DNA of 53,840 bases from an uncultured Collinsella sp. (GTDB lineage: Bacteria; Actinomycetota; Coriobacteriia; Coriobacteriales; Coriobacteriaceae). This document shows positions 16,878 through 24,618 of this stretch, piece after piece; position 1 is the first letter of the stretch, and the number at the start of each line of letters is the position of its first letter. Made by a program: the position numbers and the translations under genes. The stretch is taken from the NCBI GenBank assembly GCA_902492935.1, contig CABUNJ010000017.1, positions 1 through 53,840 on the forward strand, in the 5' to 3' direction. The notes beneath the pieces were generated by a model, which was not told the DNA's origin, made no database searches, and worked only from the letters and a program-made list of their open reading frames with translations.

Positions 16878-18965
16878 ATGGCCGAACTTACTGACCGCTT
16901 CGGGACCATGGTGTTCTCGGAGGAAGTCATGAAGGACTACCTCCCCAAGGACATTTGGAAGCGCCTTGCTGCAACCCTCGAGGACGGTGAGCCGCTCGAC
17001 CTGGATGTGGCCAACGCTGTTGCCCACGCTATGAAGGTCTGGGCCATCTCCAAGGGCGCTACACACTACGCGCACTGGTTCCAGCCGCTTTCGGGCATTA
17101 CTTCCGAGAAGCACGACAGCTTCCTCGAGCCCAACCACGACGGCACCGCCATCACCAAGTTTACGGGCAAGAACCTCATCCAGGGTGAGCCCGATGCCTC
17201 GAGCTTCCCCAACGGCGGCCTGCGCGCCACCTTCGAGGCCCGTGGTTACACCGCTTGGGATCCCACTAGCCCCGCCTTTATCAAGGACGACGTCCTGTGC
17301 ATCCCCACGGCTTTCTGCTCCTACACGGGCGAGGCCCTGGACAAGAAGACCCCGCTGCTGCGTTCCATGACCGCGCTCTCGCGTGAGTCCAAGCGCGTTT
17401 TGGCGCTGTTTGGCAAGACCCCCAAGAAGGTCGTTCCTTCCGTGGGCGACGAGCAGGAGTACTTCCTGATCAAGAAGGACGCTTACCGCAAGCGCAGGGA
17501 CCTGGTCATCACCGGTCGCACCCTCTTTGGCGCCGCTCCCTGCAAGGGCCAGGAGCTCGAGGAGCACTACTTTGGCGCTATCCGCCCCACCGTCTCGGCC
17601 TATATGAAGGACCTGGACGATGAGCTGTGGGCGCTTGGCATTCCCGCCAAGACCAAGCACAACGAGGTCGCTCCCTGCCAGCATGAGCTCGCCCCTGTCT
17701 ATGGCGAGGTCAACGAGGCCATCGACCAGAATCTGGTCATGATGGAGAAGATGAAGCTCATCGCCTCCCGCCACGACTTGGTCTGCCTGCTGCACGAGAA
17801 GCCCTTCGAGGGCATCAACGGTTCGGGCAAGCACAACAACTGGTCGCTTGGCACCGAGTCCGAGAACCTGCTCGACCCGGGCGACACCCCGCTCGACAAC
17901 CTGCAGTTCATTGTTTTCCTCACCGCGGTGATCGAGGCCGTCGATAACTATCAGGAGCTCCTGCGTGCCTCCGTTGCCTCGGCCGGTAACGACCATCGTC
18001 TGGGCGCCAACGAGGCTCCTCCGGCGATTATGTCCATCTTCCTGGGCGACCAGCTTACCGAGGTCGTCGAGAAGATCATCGATGGCAAGGCTTCCGTCCA
18101 TGCCACGCGCGGCGTGCTTGACCTGGGCGCCGATACCCTGCCCAAGCTGATGCAGGACAACACCGACCGCAACCGCACCTCCCCGTTTGCCTTCACCGGC
18201 AACAAGTTCGAGTTCCGTGCCTGCGGCTCCGAGCAGAACGTCTCCGACTCCAACCTGGTGCTCGATGCCGCCGTGGCCAAGTCGCTCAAGTCCTTCGCCG
18301 ACGCGCTTGAGGGTACGCCCGAGGATGAGTTCCAGGACGCTGCGCTCGAGTACTGCAAGAAGGTCCTGACCGACCACCAGCGCATCCTGTTCTCTGGTGA
18401 CGGCTACTCCGACGAGTGGCCCGTTGAGGCCGAGAAGCGCGGCCTTGCCAACAACAAGACCACGGCCGACGCCCTGCCCGCCTTTGTTTCCGATAAGGCC
18501 ATTGCGCTCTTTGAGGAGACGGGTGTCCTGACCAAGGCCGAGGCCCAGTGCCGCTACGACTGCAAGCTCGAGAAGTACAACAAGCTCATGAACATCGAGG
18601 CCACCACGATGGTTCGCGAGGCGCGTCGTACCTATCGCCCGGTCATTACCGCCTATGCCACCAAGGTCGCTAAGGGCCTTGAGACTATTCGTGCCGCCGG
18701 TGCCGAGGCCGCCATGCAGTGCGAGCAGAACACGCTCAACAAGCTCTGCAACGGCATCACTACCATCAACGACTCTATCAAGGCGCTTGACGCCGTGCAT
18801 CAGAAGGCTGAGGCCCTCGATGGCCAGGAGCAGGCCAACGTGTACGCGCACGAGGTCGTTCCCGCTATGGATGCGCTGCGTGCCGCCGTGGACGCCATGG
18901 AGGAGATCGTGGCAGCCGACTACTGGCCGGTCCCGACCTACGACGACATCCTGTTCTACGTGTAG
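16878..18965 (+). CDS. glnN: Type III glutamine synthetase
   Basis: The enzyme makes glutamine from glutamate, ammonia and ATP. At 695 residues it has the length of the GSIII family rather than the 440-470 of GSI. GSIII-type segments include HWFQPLSG, KHDSFLEP, DEQEYFLI for metal binding, KHNEVAPCQHELAP and NGSGKHNNWSLGT in the active site. AAGGGAG at about 16863 precedes the ATG chosen at 16878; an in-frame ATG at 16815 lacks a site. No other ammonium-assimilation gene is adjacent. The upstream palindromes could be nitrogen-control sites, but the regulator is not identifiable. Confidence 0.95.
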   Translation: MAELTDRFGTMVFSEEVMKDYLPKDIWKRLAATLEDGEPLDLDVANAVAHAMKVWAISKGATHYAHWFQPLSGITSEKHDSFLEPNHDGTAITKFTGKNLIQGEPDASSFPNGGLRATFEARGYTAWDPTSPAFIKDDVLCIPTAFCSYTGEALDKKTPLLRSMTALSRESKRVLALFGKTPKKVVPSVGDEQEYFLIKKDAYRKRRDLVITGRTLFGAAPCKGQELEEHYFGAIRPTVSAYMKDLDDELWALGIPAKTKHNEVAPCQHELAPVYGEVNEAIDQNLVMMEKMKLIASRHDLVCLLHEKPFEGINGSGKHNNWSLGTESENLLDPGDTPLDNLQFIVFLTAVIEAVDNYQELLRASVASAGNDHRLGANEAPPAIMSIFLGDQLTEVVEKIIDGKASVHATRGVLDLGADTLPKLMQDNTDRNRTSPFAFTGNKFEFRACGSEQNVSDSNLVLDAAVAKSLKSFADALEGTPEDEFQDAALEYCKKVLTDHQRILFSGDGYSDEWPVEAEKRGLANNKTTADALPAFVSDKAIALFEETGVLTKAEAQCRYDCKLEKYNKLMNIEATTMVREARRTYRPVITAYATKVAKGLETIRAAGAEAAMQCEQNTLNKLCNGITTINDSIKALDAVHQKAEALDGQEQANVYAHEVVPAMDALRAAVDAMEEIVAADYWPVPTYDDILFYV

Positions 18966-18996
18966 GGCGTAACTGACATATCGTCACGGTATTGAG

Positions 18997-19028
18997 CCGG
19001 GGTCCGCATCATGCGGGCCCCGGTTTTT
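18997..19028 (+). terminator. Rho-independent terminator after glnN
   Basis: The stem CCGGGGTCCGC (18997-19007) pairs with GCGGGCCCCGG (19013-19023), with one G-U pair, and is followed by TTTTTG. Confidence 0.9.
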
Positions 19029-19080
19029 GTTTGCGAAGGGCGCTTTGAAGCCCGTTTTACCGCCGATTTGCCTAGGTATA

Positions 19081-19313
19081 AAGGGTTGTGGGCAAAAAAC
19101 GTCAAATATGAGTACTGTCACAAGTCCTGTAGCATTATCTTTTTGCAAAATATGCAGTATTACGCAACATATGTCCAAGTACTTAGCTGATAAACGCCTG
19201 CAATTCTTTCGCCGTAGGACCCCTGGCGTCTAAATCGCCTTCTGATGGCATGAAATCGCTGTAACTAAAATGGTAACAGTACTCATATTTGCCATTTTTT
19301 GACCACAGGCCTT
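19081..19313. mobile_element. AT-rich 233-bp element with 38-bp imperfect inverted ends (MITE-like)
   Basis: The left end at 19081-19118 and the right end at 19276-19313 are reverse complements at 33 of 38 positions. The inner 16 bases, CAAATATGAGTACTGT on the left, match perfectly. The interior is AT-rich compared with its surroundings and has no credible gene. Size and ends suggest a non-autonomous transposable element or a long-range regulatory fold. No target duplication is evident. A second element of similar size and design is at 37293-37534. Confidence 0.6.
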
Positions 19314-19328
19314 GCGATGATGCCGGGA

Positions 19329-19546
19329 TCCGCACCCTGTCGGGTTCGAATCCCGGCGTTGGGGAAGAAAAAAGCCCGCTACCGAATTGGTAACGGGCTT
19401 CTTAATTTAAATGGTGCCCCCAGCGGGATGTCCGCGTGCGGCTGGCGCCGCCCGCTTCCGCTGCGTCGCTCCGCTCCTTGCGTGCTGCGCTGGAAAACGC
19501 TTGCGCGTTTCCTCAGCTCCGCACCCTGTCGGGTTCGAATCCCGGC
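19329..19546. repeat. Duplicated tRNA-flank block with T-arm-like direct repeats
   Basis: A 29-base sequence containing GGGTTCGAATCCCGG, a tRNA T-arm in the plus sense, occurs at 19329-19357 and exactly again at 19518-19546. Each copy is followed by a near-identical terminator (19368-19400 and 19556-19590). Each is then followed by the same bases ATGGTGCCCCCAGCGGGA, the 3' end of tRNA-Glu on the minus strand. In the first block the tRNA copy breaks off after about 17 bases (19411-19428) and runs into GC-rich palindromic DNA. This is a partial duplication of the tRNA-Glu 3' region. Confidence 0.8.
19368..19400 (-). terminator. Terminator behind the tRNA-Glu 3' remnant
   Basis: The stem AAGCCCGCTACC pairs with GGTAACGGGCTT, and on the minus strand it runs into a six-T tail. 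It duplicates the terminator of the intact tRNA gene. Confidence 0.8.
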
Positions 19547-19555
19547 ATATCGGTA

Positions 19556-19590
19556 GCAAAAAGCCCGCTACCGAATTGGTAACGGGCTTC
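19556..19590 (-). terminator. Rho-independent terminator of tRNA-Glu
   Basis: This is the same stem as at 19368-19400, placed 11 bases past the encoded CCA of tRNA-Glu, with a T tail on the minus strand. Confidence 0.88.
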
Positions 19591-19600
19591 ACATCTCAAA

Positions 19601-19677
19601 TGGTGCCCCCAGCGGGATTCGAACCCGCGATATCCACCTTGAAAGGGTGGCGTCCTTGGCCGCTAGACGATGGGGAC
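19601..19677 (-). tRNA. tRNA-Glu (anticodon TTC)
   Basis: On the minus strand the gene reads from GTCCCCA at 19677 to an encoded CCA at 19601. The anticodon stem CCACC/GGTGG encloses the loop CTTTCAA, giving anticodon TTC. The T-arm is GCGGGTTCGAATCCCGC. The acceptor stem GTCCCCA pairs with TGGGGGC, with one G-U. Length is 77 bases with CCA. A promoter and terminator flank it. Confidence 0.95.
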
Positions 19678-19687
19678 AGCGGGAAAG

Positions 19688-19716
19688 AGTATAGCAGACT
19701 TTTTTAGCCGTTCACA
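19688..19716 (-). promoter_or_regulatory. Promoter of tRNA-Glu
   Basis: On the minus strand TGTGAA (19716-19711) and TATACT (19693-19688) are 17 bases apart, and the tRNA begins 11 bases after the -10 box. Confidence 0.6.
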
Positions 19717-19735
19717 TATCGTTGGCAAACTGAAA

Positions 19736-19772
19736 AACCACCACAAAGGTGCCTGTCCCCTTTGTGGTGGTT
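19736..19772 (-). terminator. REP-like hairpin acting as terminator of murT-gatD
   Basis: A perfect 14-bp stem (19736-19749 with 19759-19772) is followed on the minus strand by five T residues, a few bases past the murT-gatD stop. On the minus strand its loop region reads GGGGACAGGCACC, a core seen in REP elements linked to RAYT transposases. A related core occurs at 27074-27104. Confidence 0.75.
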
Positions 19773-19778
19773 GGGGCG

Positions 19779-21953
19779 TTAGGGGAGGAGCTTCATGGCG
19801 GCGTCGTGGGCGGCGTGCTCGTAGGTGTCGTCGAGGGGCTTGAGCGGAAGCAGAGCGTTGGCCTGTGCATCGCCACGGCGCTCGAGGGCATGGGCGATGA
19901 GCCAGTCAGCGAGCTCGGGGTTCTTGGGCAGTGCCGGTCCGTGCAGGTACGTGCCGATGACGCCCTTGTAGATGAGACCCTCAAAGCCATCGTCGCCGTT
20001 GTTGCCGGTGCCCGTGACGACGGACGTTCCGAGCGGCGTGGCCTCGGCGTCCAAAAGCGTGCGGCCACCGTGGTTCTCGAATCCCGCAAAGGGCTCGGGT
20101 GCCAGGTTGGTCTTGACGGCGACGTTGCCAATCAGGCGGTCGGAGCCGCGTACGGTTTCGGCGGCAATGACCCCCAGACCCTCAATGCGATCCTCGCCCA
20201 TATAGTACGAACGGCCGAGCAGCTGATAGCTGCCGCAGATGGCAAGCAGCGAGCCGCCATCCTCAACATAGGCCGCGACCTTGTCTTTTTGGGCGAGCAG
20301 CTCGTGTGCCACAGCTAGCTGGTCGCGGTCGGAGCCGCCTCCCATCATGACGATATCGGCATCGGTCAAATCAAGCGTTTCGCCCATACGGACCTCGTCT
20401 ACACGCGCGGGAATGCCACGCCAGGCGCAACGGCGCTCGAGCGCGATAACGTTGCCGCCGTCGCCGTAGAGGTTAAGGGCATCGGGATACAGGTAGACGA
20501 TGCGCAGCGGGCGCGAAAGCTCGACTGGCGCGATGCCGACAGGAAGAGCGCTGCCGTCGGCACGGGCTACGGCGCGCCCAGCAACAGCGTCGGCGGTGCC
20601 CTTCAGTCCGTCGAGCTCCTTGACCAGCGGCGGGAAGGCCGTGTAGTTGGCGACGGCGTAGAAGGTGTCATCGGTGGCCTCGTCTGCCACGGCGCCAATT
20701 GCCTGCGCGACGTCCGAGATAATCGCGGCATCGATGCCGGCGTACTTGAGGCGCACCTGCATGTCGTGTGCGCGCGTGCCGCCGGCAAAGGCGACAAGAC
20801 CCGGCGTGTCGGCAATGCGCTCAAAGTCGACGTCGTAGATCCACGATACATCGTGGCCGTCGGCATCGTTGTCGTTGAGGAAGAAAGCGCAGAGTCTGCC
20901 GCCTGCCGTCTTGATGGACTGGATTTGTCGATCGAAGCCTACGGGATTCTTAGCCAGGTTGGCCTCGACGGTGCGGCCGGCGATATCCCAGCGGCCCATG
21001 CGTCCGCCGGCGGGGACGTAGGCATCGAGCGTGGGCTGCAGATGCGCCGGGTCCACGCCCAACTCATGTGCGGCAAAGAATGCAGCGGCAACGTTGTAGA
21101 CCATGTACAGGCCGTTGTAACGCGTGGCGATGTGTGCGGCTGGCGCGCTGGAATCAGATCCAAACACCAGGTCAAAACCATAGCCGTCGCAGCCGAGCTC
21201 CACGCCCGTCACACGGCGGACCAGTGCGGGGCGTGCCCAACCGCACGAGGGGCAATGGTAGGCGCCGAGTTGACCATACTGCACATAGTCGTACTCCAAC
21301 GGGGCGTTGCACTGTGAGCAAAAGCGCGAGTCGCTAATACGGTCGGACTCGGTGTTGGTGGCGCCATCGATGCCAAAGGCAATGCTCGCGTTGGGAACGC
21401 GCGCGGCAATCGAGGCGCACAGCGGGTCGTCGGCGTTGTAGATGAGCGTCGTTGCCGGCGAAAGCTCCAACGCGTGGGCGATGACCTCCTGGGTGTGATC
21501 GATCTCGCCATAGCGATCCAGCTGGTCGCGGAACAGGTTGAGCAGCACAAAGTACGTCGGCTTGAGCTTGGGCAGGACGCGTACGGTGTAAAGCTCATCG
21601 CACTCAAAAACGCCCACGCGCTTGCCGCCACCGGCTCGCTTGAGGCCGCTGCGCGCTTCGAGCAGTGCGCCCACCACGCCCGGCTCCATGTTGTTGCCAG
21701 CGCGGTTGCATACCACGGTGGCGCCGCTGGCGGCAACGGCGTCGGCGATGAGGTTGGAGGTGGTGGTCTTGCCGTTGGTGCCGGTGATCACCACGCTGCG
21801 GTCGACAAGGGCAGCGAGGTCGCTCAGCAACTCGGGGTCGATCTTCATGGCGATGCGGCCGGGAAGCACGCCACCCTGGCGCTTAAGGACGGAGCGCAGC
21901 CCCCAGCGAGCGATATCGCTCGAGGTGCAGGCAAGAGATGAGCGGAGGTTCAT
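19779..21953 (-). CDS. Fused MurT-GatD lipid II isoglutaminyl synthase
   Basis: The MurT-GatD complex amidates D-glutamate in the lipid II stem peptide. Here both subunits lie in one 724-residue chain. The MurT part (about 1-450) has the Mur-ligase ATP site GTNGKTTT at 58-65 and a four-cysteine zinc ribbon, C212, C215, C234 and C237. It also has the C-terminal DUF1727 segment DNDADGHDVSW with the catalytic aspartate. The GatD part (about 482-724) is a class I glutaminase with nucleophile C573 in AICGSYQLLG and H671 in GTYLHGP. In most Gram-positives these are two adjacent genes. A frameshift artefact is unlikely because the linker (about 450-480) reads smoothly. Confidence 0.93.
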   Translation of the reverse strand: MNLRSSLACTSSDIARWGLRSVLKRQGGVLPGRIAMKIDPELLSDLAALVDRSVVITGTNGKTTTSNLIADAVAASGATVVCNRAGNNMEPGVVGALLEARSGLKRAGGGKRVGVFECDELYTVRVLPKLKPTYFVLLNLFRDQLDRYGEIDHTQEVIAHALELSPATTLIYNADDPLCASIAARVPNASIAFGIDGATNTESDRISDSRFCSQCNAPLEYDYVQYGQLGAYHCPSCGWARPALVRRVTGVELGCDGYGFDLVFGSDSSAPAAHIATRYNGLYMVYNVAAAFFAAHELGVDPAHLQPTLDAYVPAGGRMGRWDIAGRTVEANLAKNPVGFDRQIQSIKTAGGRLCAFFLNDNDADGHDVSWIYDVDFERIADTPGLVAFAGGTRAHDMQVRLKYAGIDAAIISDVAQAIGAVADEATDDTFYAVANYTAFPPLVKELDGLKGTADAVAGRAVARADGSALPVGIAPVELSRPLRIVYLYPDALNLYGDGGNVIALERRCAWRGIPARVDEVRMGETLDLTDADIVMMGGGSDRDQLAVAHELLAQKDKVAAYVEDGGSLLAICGSYQLLGRSYYMGEDRIEGLGVIAAETVRGSDRLIGNVAVKTNLAPEPFAGFENHGGRTLLDAEATPLGTSVVTGTGNNGDDGFEGLIYKGVIGTYLHGPALPKNPELADWLIAHALERRGDAQANALLPLKPLDDTYEHAAHDAAMKLLP

Positions 21954-21998
21954 GAAACCGTTCCTAACGTAAACGACATGGTCGGGTCGAGTGCGTCA

Positions 21999-23042
21999 CT
22001 AAAAACCGTAGCGGCGCGCAAATTCCTGGGCAAGCTGCGACACGTCTTCGCAGGCATTGGCCCAGGGGGCAAAGTCGGGGGTATCCGAGATAATACCGTC
22101 CGCTTCCCAAACGGCCTGGTGCGAAAGGTCCCAGGGGTCGTGCGGTTCGGGCCGGCAGGGAAGGTACGGTGTCTGATACATGGGGTTCAGCAAAAAGAAC
22201 GCGCCGCCCTCGCAGCGGTTGGCAAACTCGCGCAGCGCGCGTGTCGCCGGGCGCATCTTGTTCGTTTTGAACAACAGGATCGTGCGGGCGAGTAGGTACC
22301 AGGGGGAGTTCTCGAGTGCATCGGCCCCCATCTGCTCCTCGAGCTGGTGGGCCAGGGCAAAAAAGCCGTCCTCGTCTTCCAGGCGAGCGAGGGCGAGTAG
22401 CACGGTGCCTGCAGCTCGGGTGGGATAGCCTTCCGCCTTAAGAACGCGGCGAGAATAGTTGGCGGCAGCACGGTAGCGAGCGCTCGCCATGCACAGCTGC
22501 GAGATGGCCTCGAGCGTGTGGAGCCACCCGATAAGAGCCGGCTCGCTTACGGTGAGATCGGCCGCCGTCACGCCGTCCGTCAAAACCTTATTGGCCCAGT
22601 AGTGTGGGGCCTCCATATCGAACCCGGGCACGCTTTGCTGCAGGTAATCGGCCGTGGTCGCCTCGAGCTTCATCAGGTCGCCCAGGCAGGCGTCAACGGG
22701 CGTGTCGGCCAGGATGATGGCGAGCAGCTGCGCGTCGAGGACATGCGCATCGATGCGGACGATCTTGAGCAGCTCATCGCGCATATCGTCGAACAGGCGG
22801 TTGCGCGTTTGCTCAAACTCCTCGTCGCTGCCCATGTCCTCGATGCGATGGAGTTCGTCGAGCAGGTGGCGATGAACACCGGCATAGGACAGCAGCGCCT
22901 GGGCATGCTCGGACTGCGCATACTTATGAGGGTTGACGTTCACGTCGTTATGGACAAGCTCGCGTGCTGCATCGGTGAGCTCGGGGTGCGACGCCAGATA
23001 GGTGCGCTCCAGGTAGGCGGGGATGTAGACGCTCGGATCCAT
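21999..23042 (-). CDS. Hypothetical helical-repeat protein (paralogue B)
   Basis: I do not recognise this 347-residue protein. It is rich in leucine, alanine and acidic residues. The segment RYRAAANYSRRVLKAEGYP, followed by TVLLALARLEDEDGFFALA, looks like tetratricopeptide-type helix pairs. There is no signal peptide or membrane segment. Its ATG overlaps the stop of the upstream gene as TAATG near 23040-23044, so the two are translationally coupled. The two proteins share a diverged C-terminal pattern (PDFAPWANACEDV here, DNASFAAWVATNDI in the other) and look like tandem paralogues. murT-gatD begins 45 bases downstream. Confidence 0.75.
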   Translation of the reverse strand: MDPSVYIPAYLERTYLASHPELTDAARELVHNDVNVNPHKYAQSEHAQALLSYAGVHRHLLDELHRIEDMGSDEEFEQTRNRLFDDMRDELLKIVRIDAHVLDAQLLAIILADTPVDACLGDLMKLEATTADYLQQSVPGFDMEAPHYWANKVLTDGVTAADLTVSEPALIGWLHTLEAISQLCMASARYRAAANYSRRVLKAEGYPTRAAGTVLLALARLEDEDGFFALAHQLEEQMGADALENSPWYLLARTILLFKTNKMRPATRALREFANRCEGGAFFLLNPMYQTPYLPCRPEPHDPWDLSHQAVWEADGIISDTPDFAPWANACEDVSQLAQEFARRYGF

Positions 23043-24115
23043 TAGAGGTCTCCTCCCTTAAACGGCAAGCCCTGCTCGGCCGCCCGCAGGATGCGCTCAT
23101 CGATTTGGGAACGCACGATATCGTTGGTGGCGACCCAGGCGGCAAAACTGGCGTTGTCGGGGGCGCCCAGGCCCTCCTGCAGTACCGGCGTCGCTTCGGA
23201 CAGCGCAAGGACAAGTTCGTCGGTGGAGCCCACACCCACGTTGACGCGGGCATAGACGCCATCGGGAAACTCGGTTTGGAAGTAGAGTGCCTCGGCTGCG
23301 TGCGGACACGAGCGCGCAAGGATGCGCAAGTAGTGCTCGGCGCCCTCGTAGTCCAGCTCGCGCCAGGCAGCGCTCATCAGCGCGATGAGCGTCCACGGGT
23401 CCAAGTCGCGCTCCGCATCCTTGGGACGACGGCGCAGCGGCGTGTTGGCGAGATAGGGGACGGAGTGGGCAGAGCGAAAGCGCTTGAGCTCCTCGGCGGG
23501 GTATTCGAGTTTTGCCATGGCGAGCATCGCGGTGTGGCGGACGCCGGCAGGATCGTTGGGGGCAAAGTCGAGGCTGCGGTTTGCGGCTTCGAGCGACATG
23601 CGATAGCGGCCGCTAATGAGGGCGCGTGACGCAAGGGCGGCAAGCCAGCGCAGATAGGGGCGGCGCATAAGGTCGCCTGCGGCCTCGCGCTCGTAGGGGT
23701 CCTGAGCCGAGGCGATCTTGAGCGCCAGGTCGTGCTCGACCTCATCGCACTTGGATACCAGGTACTGTACGTATTCCTCGTTGGATTCGGCGGTGAGTGC
23801 CGTCAGCATGCGCTGGGCATCCCAGTTGGCTGGATCGAGTGCGGCCGCCTCGCGGAGCATGTTCTCGGCAGCGGCCTCTTCTTGCTCTGCCTGGGCATCG
23901 TCAGGGATAAAGGGAATGCGGTAGTCGACGGCCTCGACCACCTTGGCAATGAGGTGCCCGGCGCGGTCGCGGTCGTGCACGATGAGCGGTGCGGGGTTGC
24001 GGGTGAATTGTTCCATCAGATGCTCTACGGCGGCAGCGTCGGTGAGCGGGATATTGTCGCGGCGCAAGGCCTCAAGAACGAGGCGATGGCAATCCTCTTG
24101 AATGGGATCGAATGC
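23042..24115 (-). CDS. Hypothetical helical-repeat protein (paralogue A)
   Basis: This 357-residue protein is also unrecognised. Helical repeats resembling TPRs are visible, for example YRMSLEAANRSLDFAPNDPAG and YEGAEHYLRILARSCPHAAEAL (shown here in parts). The start at MAFDPIQEDCH is fixed by AAGGAGG just upstream; the frame is open to 24148. The order A, B, murT-gatD on one strand suggests an operon, so a role near cell-wall modification is possible but purely contextual. Confidence 0.72.
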   Translation of the reverse strand, partial: AFDPIQEDCHRLVLEALRRDNIPLTDAAAVEHLMEQFTRNPAPLIVHDRDRAGHLIAKVVEAVDYRIPFIPDDAQAEQEEAAAENMLREAAALDPANWDAQRMLTALTAESNEEYVQYLVSKCDEVEHDLALKIASAQDPYEREAAGDLMRRPYLRWLAALASRALISGRYRMSLEAANRSLDFAPNDPAGVRHTAMLAMAKLEYPAEELKRFRSAHSVPYLANTPLRRRPKDAERDLDPWTLIALMSAAWRELDYEGAEHYLRILARSCPHAAEALYFQTEFPDGVYARVNVGVGSTDELVLALSEATPVLQEGLGAPDNASFAAWVATNDIVRSQIDERILRAAEQGLPFKGGDL

Positions 24116-24618
24116 CATGGGGCCTCCTTTGCTGCGGTTAGGGTTCAAATGTTTCTATATAAAATTCTAGTTTACCCGCATGTGGCACACCGGGGGTGCC
24201 GCACTTGGACTTGCACCTTTGCACCACGAAGACGGATGTCGCACAAATGTCGGCACCTTGGACGACCGAGTGGTATCACGGTGCCGCAAACGGTCGATTT
24301 TTGGCGGCGAACGGTGCATATTTTGGAGGGGCACAGTCCTGCCCGGGATATGTAGTCAACCTTGATAAAACGTTTGCCCAGCTTGGGAGTATGAATGCCG
24401 CACAAGGGTCTTCAGGGATAGAAAAAACGTTTCATCATTGGCGGCTTTAGGTGAATAACTGACCAACCAGAACGGTAAAATAGTGTTTGTCTGAGCGTTG
24501 AGACGTTTAGACATCGCGCATTGTCATCGCCGGCAACGCGCAAACCGGTCCTAACGGAGCCAATTGGGTGCTCCGTTATATACGCAAGTCTAAGAGGGGC
24601 TTGTTTAGGAGGCACAGT
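24116..24618. other. Non-coding region upstream of the iron alcohol dehydrogenase
   Basis: This 503-base gap has no credible gene. It contains several short stems, for example GTGGCAC with GTGCCGCAC near 24182-24205 and GGGGCA with TGCCC near 24329-24344. A 9-bp hairpin (24552-24560 with 24570-24578) lies 40 bases before the dehydrogenase start. An AT-rich patch at 24150-24175 may hold the promoter of the minus-strand operon. From memory the middle part resembles a recurrent Collinsella intergenic sequence, but I cannot verify that here. Confidence 0.35.

Noticed and set aside
16827..18851. 674-codon minus-strand ORF
   Set aside because: Antisense to glnN; leucine/valine/glycine-rich shadow without motifs or ribosome binding site.
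19411..19707. ORF containing the phrase PPAGFEPAISTLKG
   Set aside because: This is the well-known spurious translation across a tRNA and its flank; here it is the antisense of tRNA-Glu.
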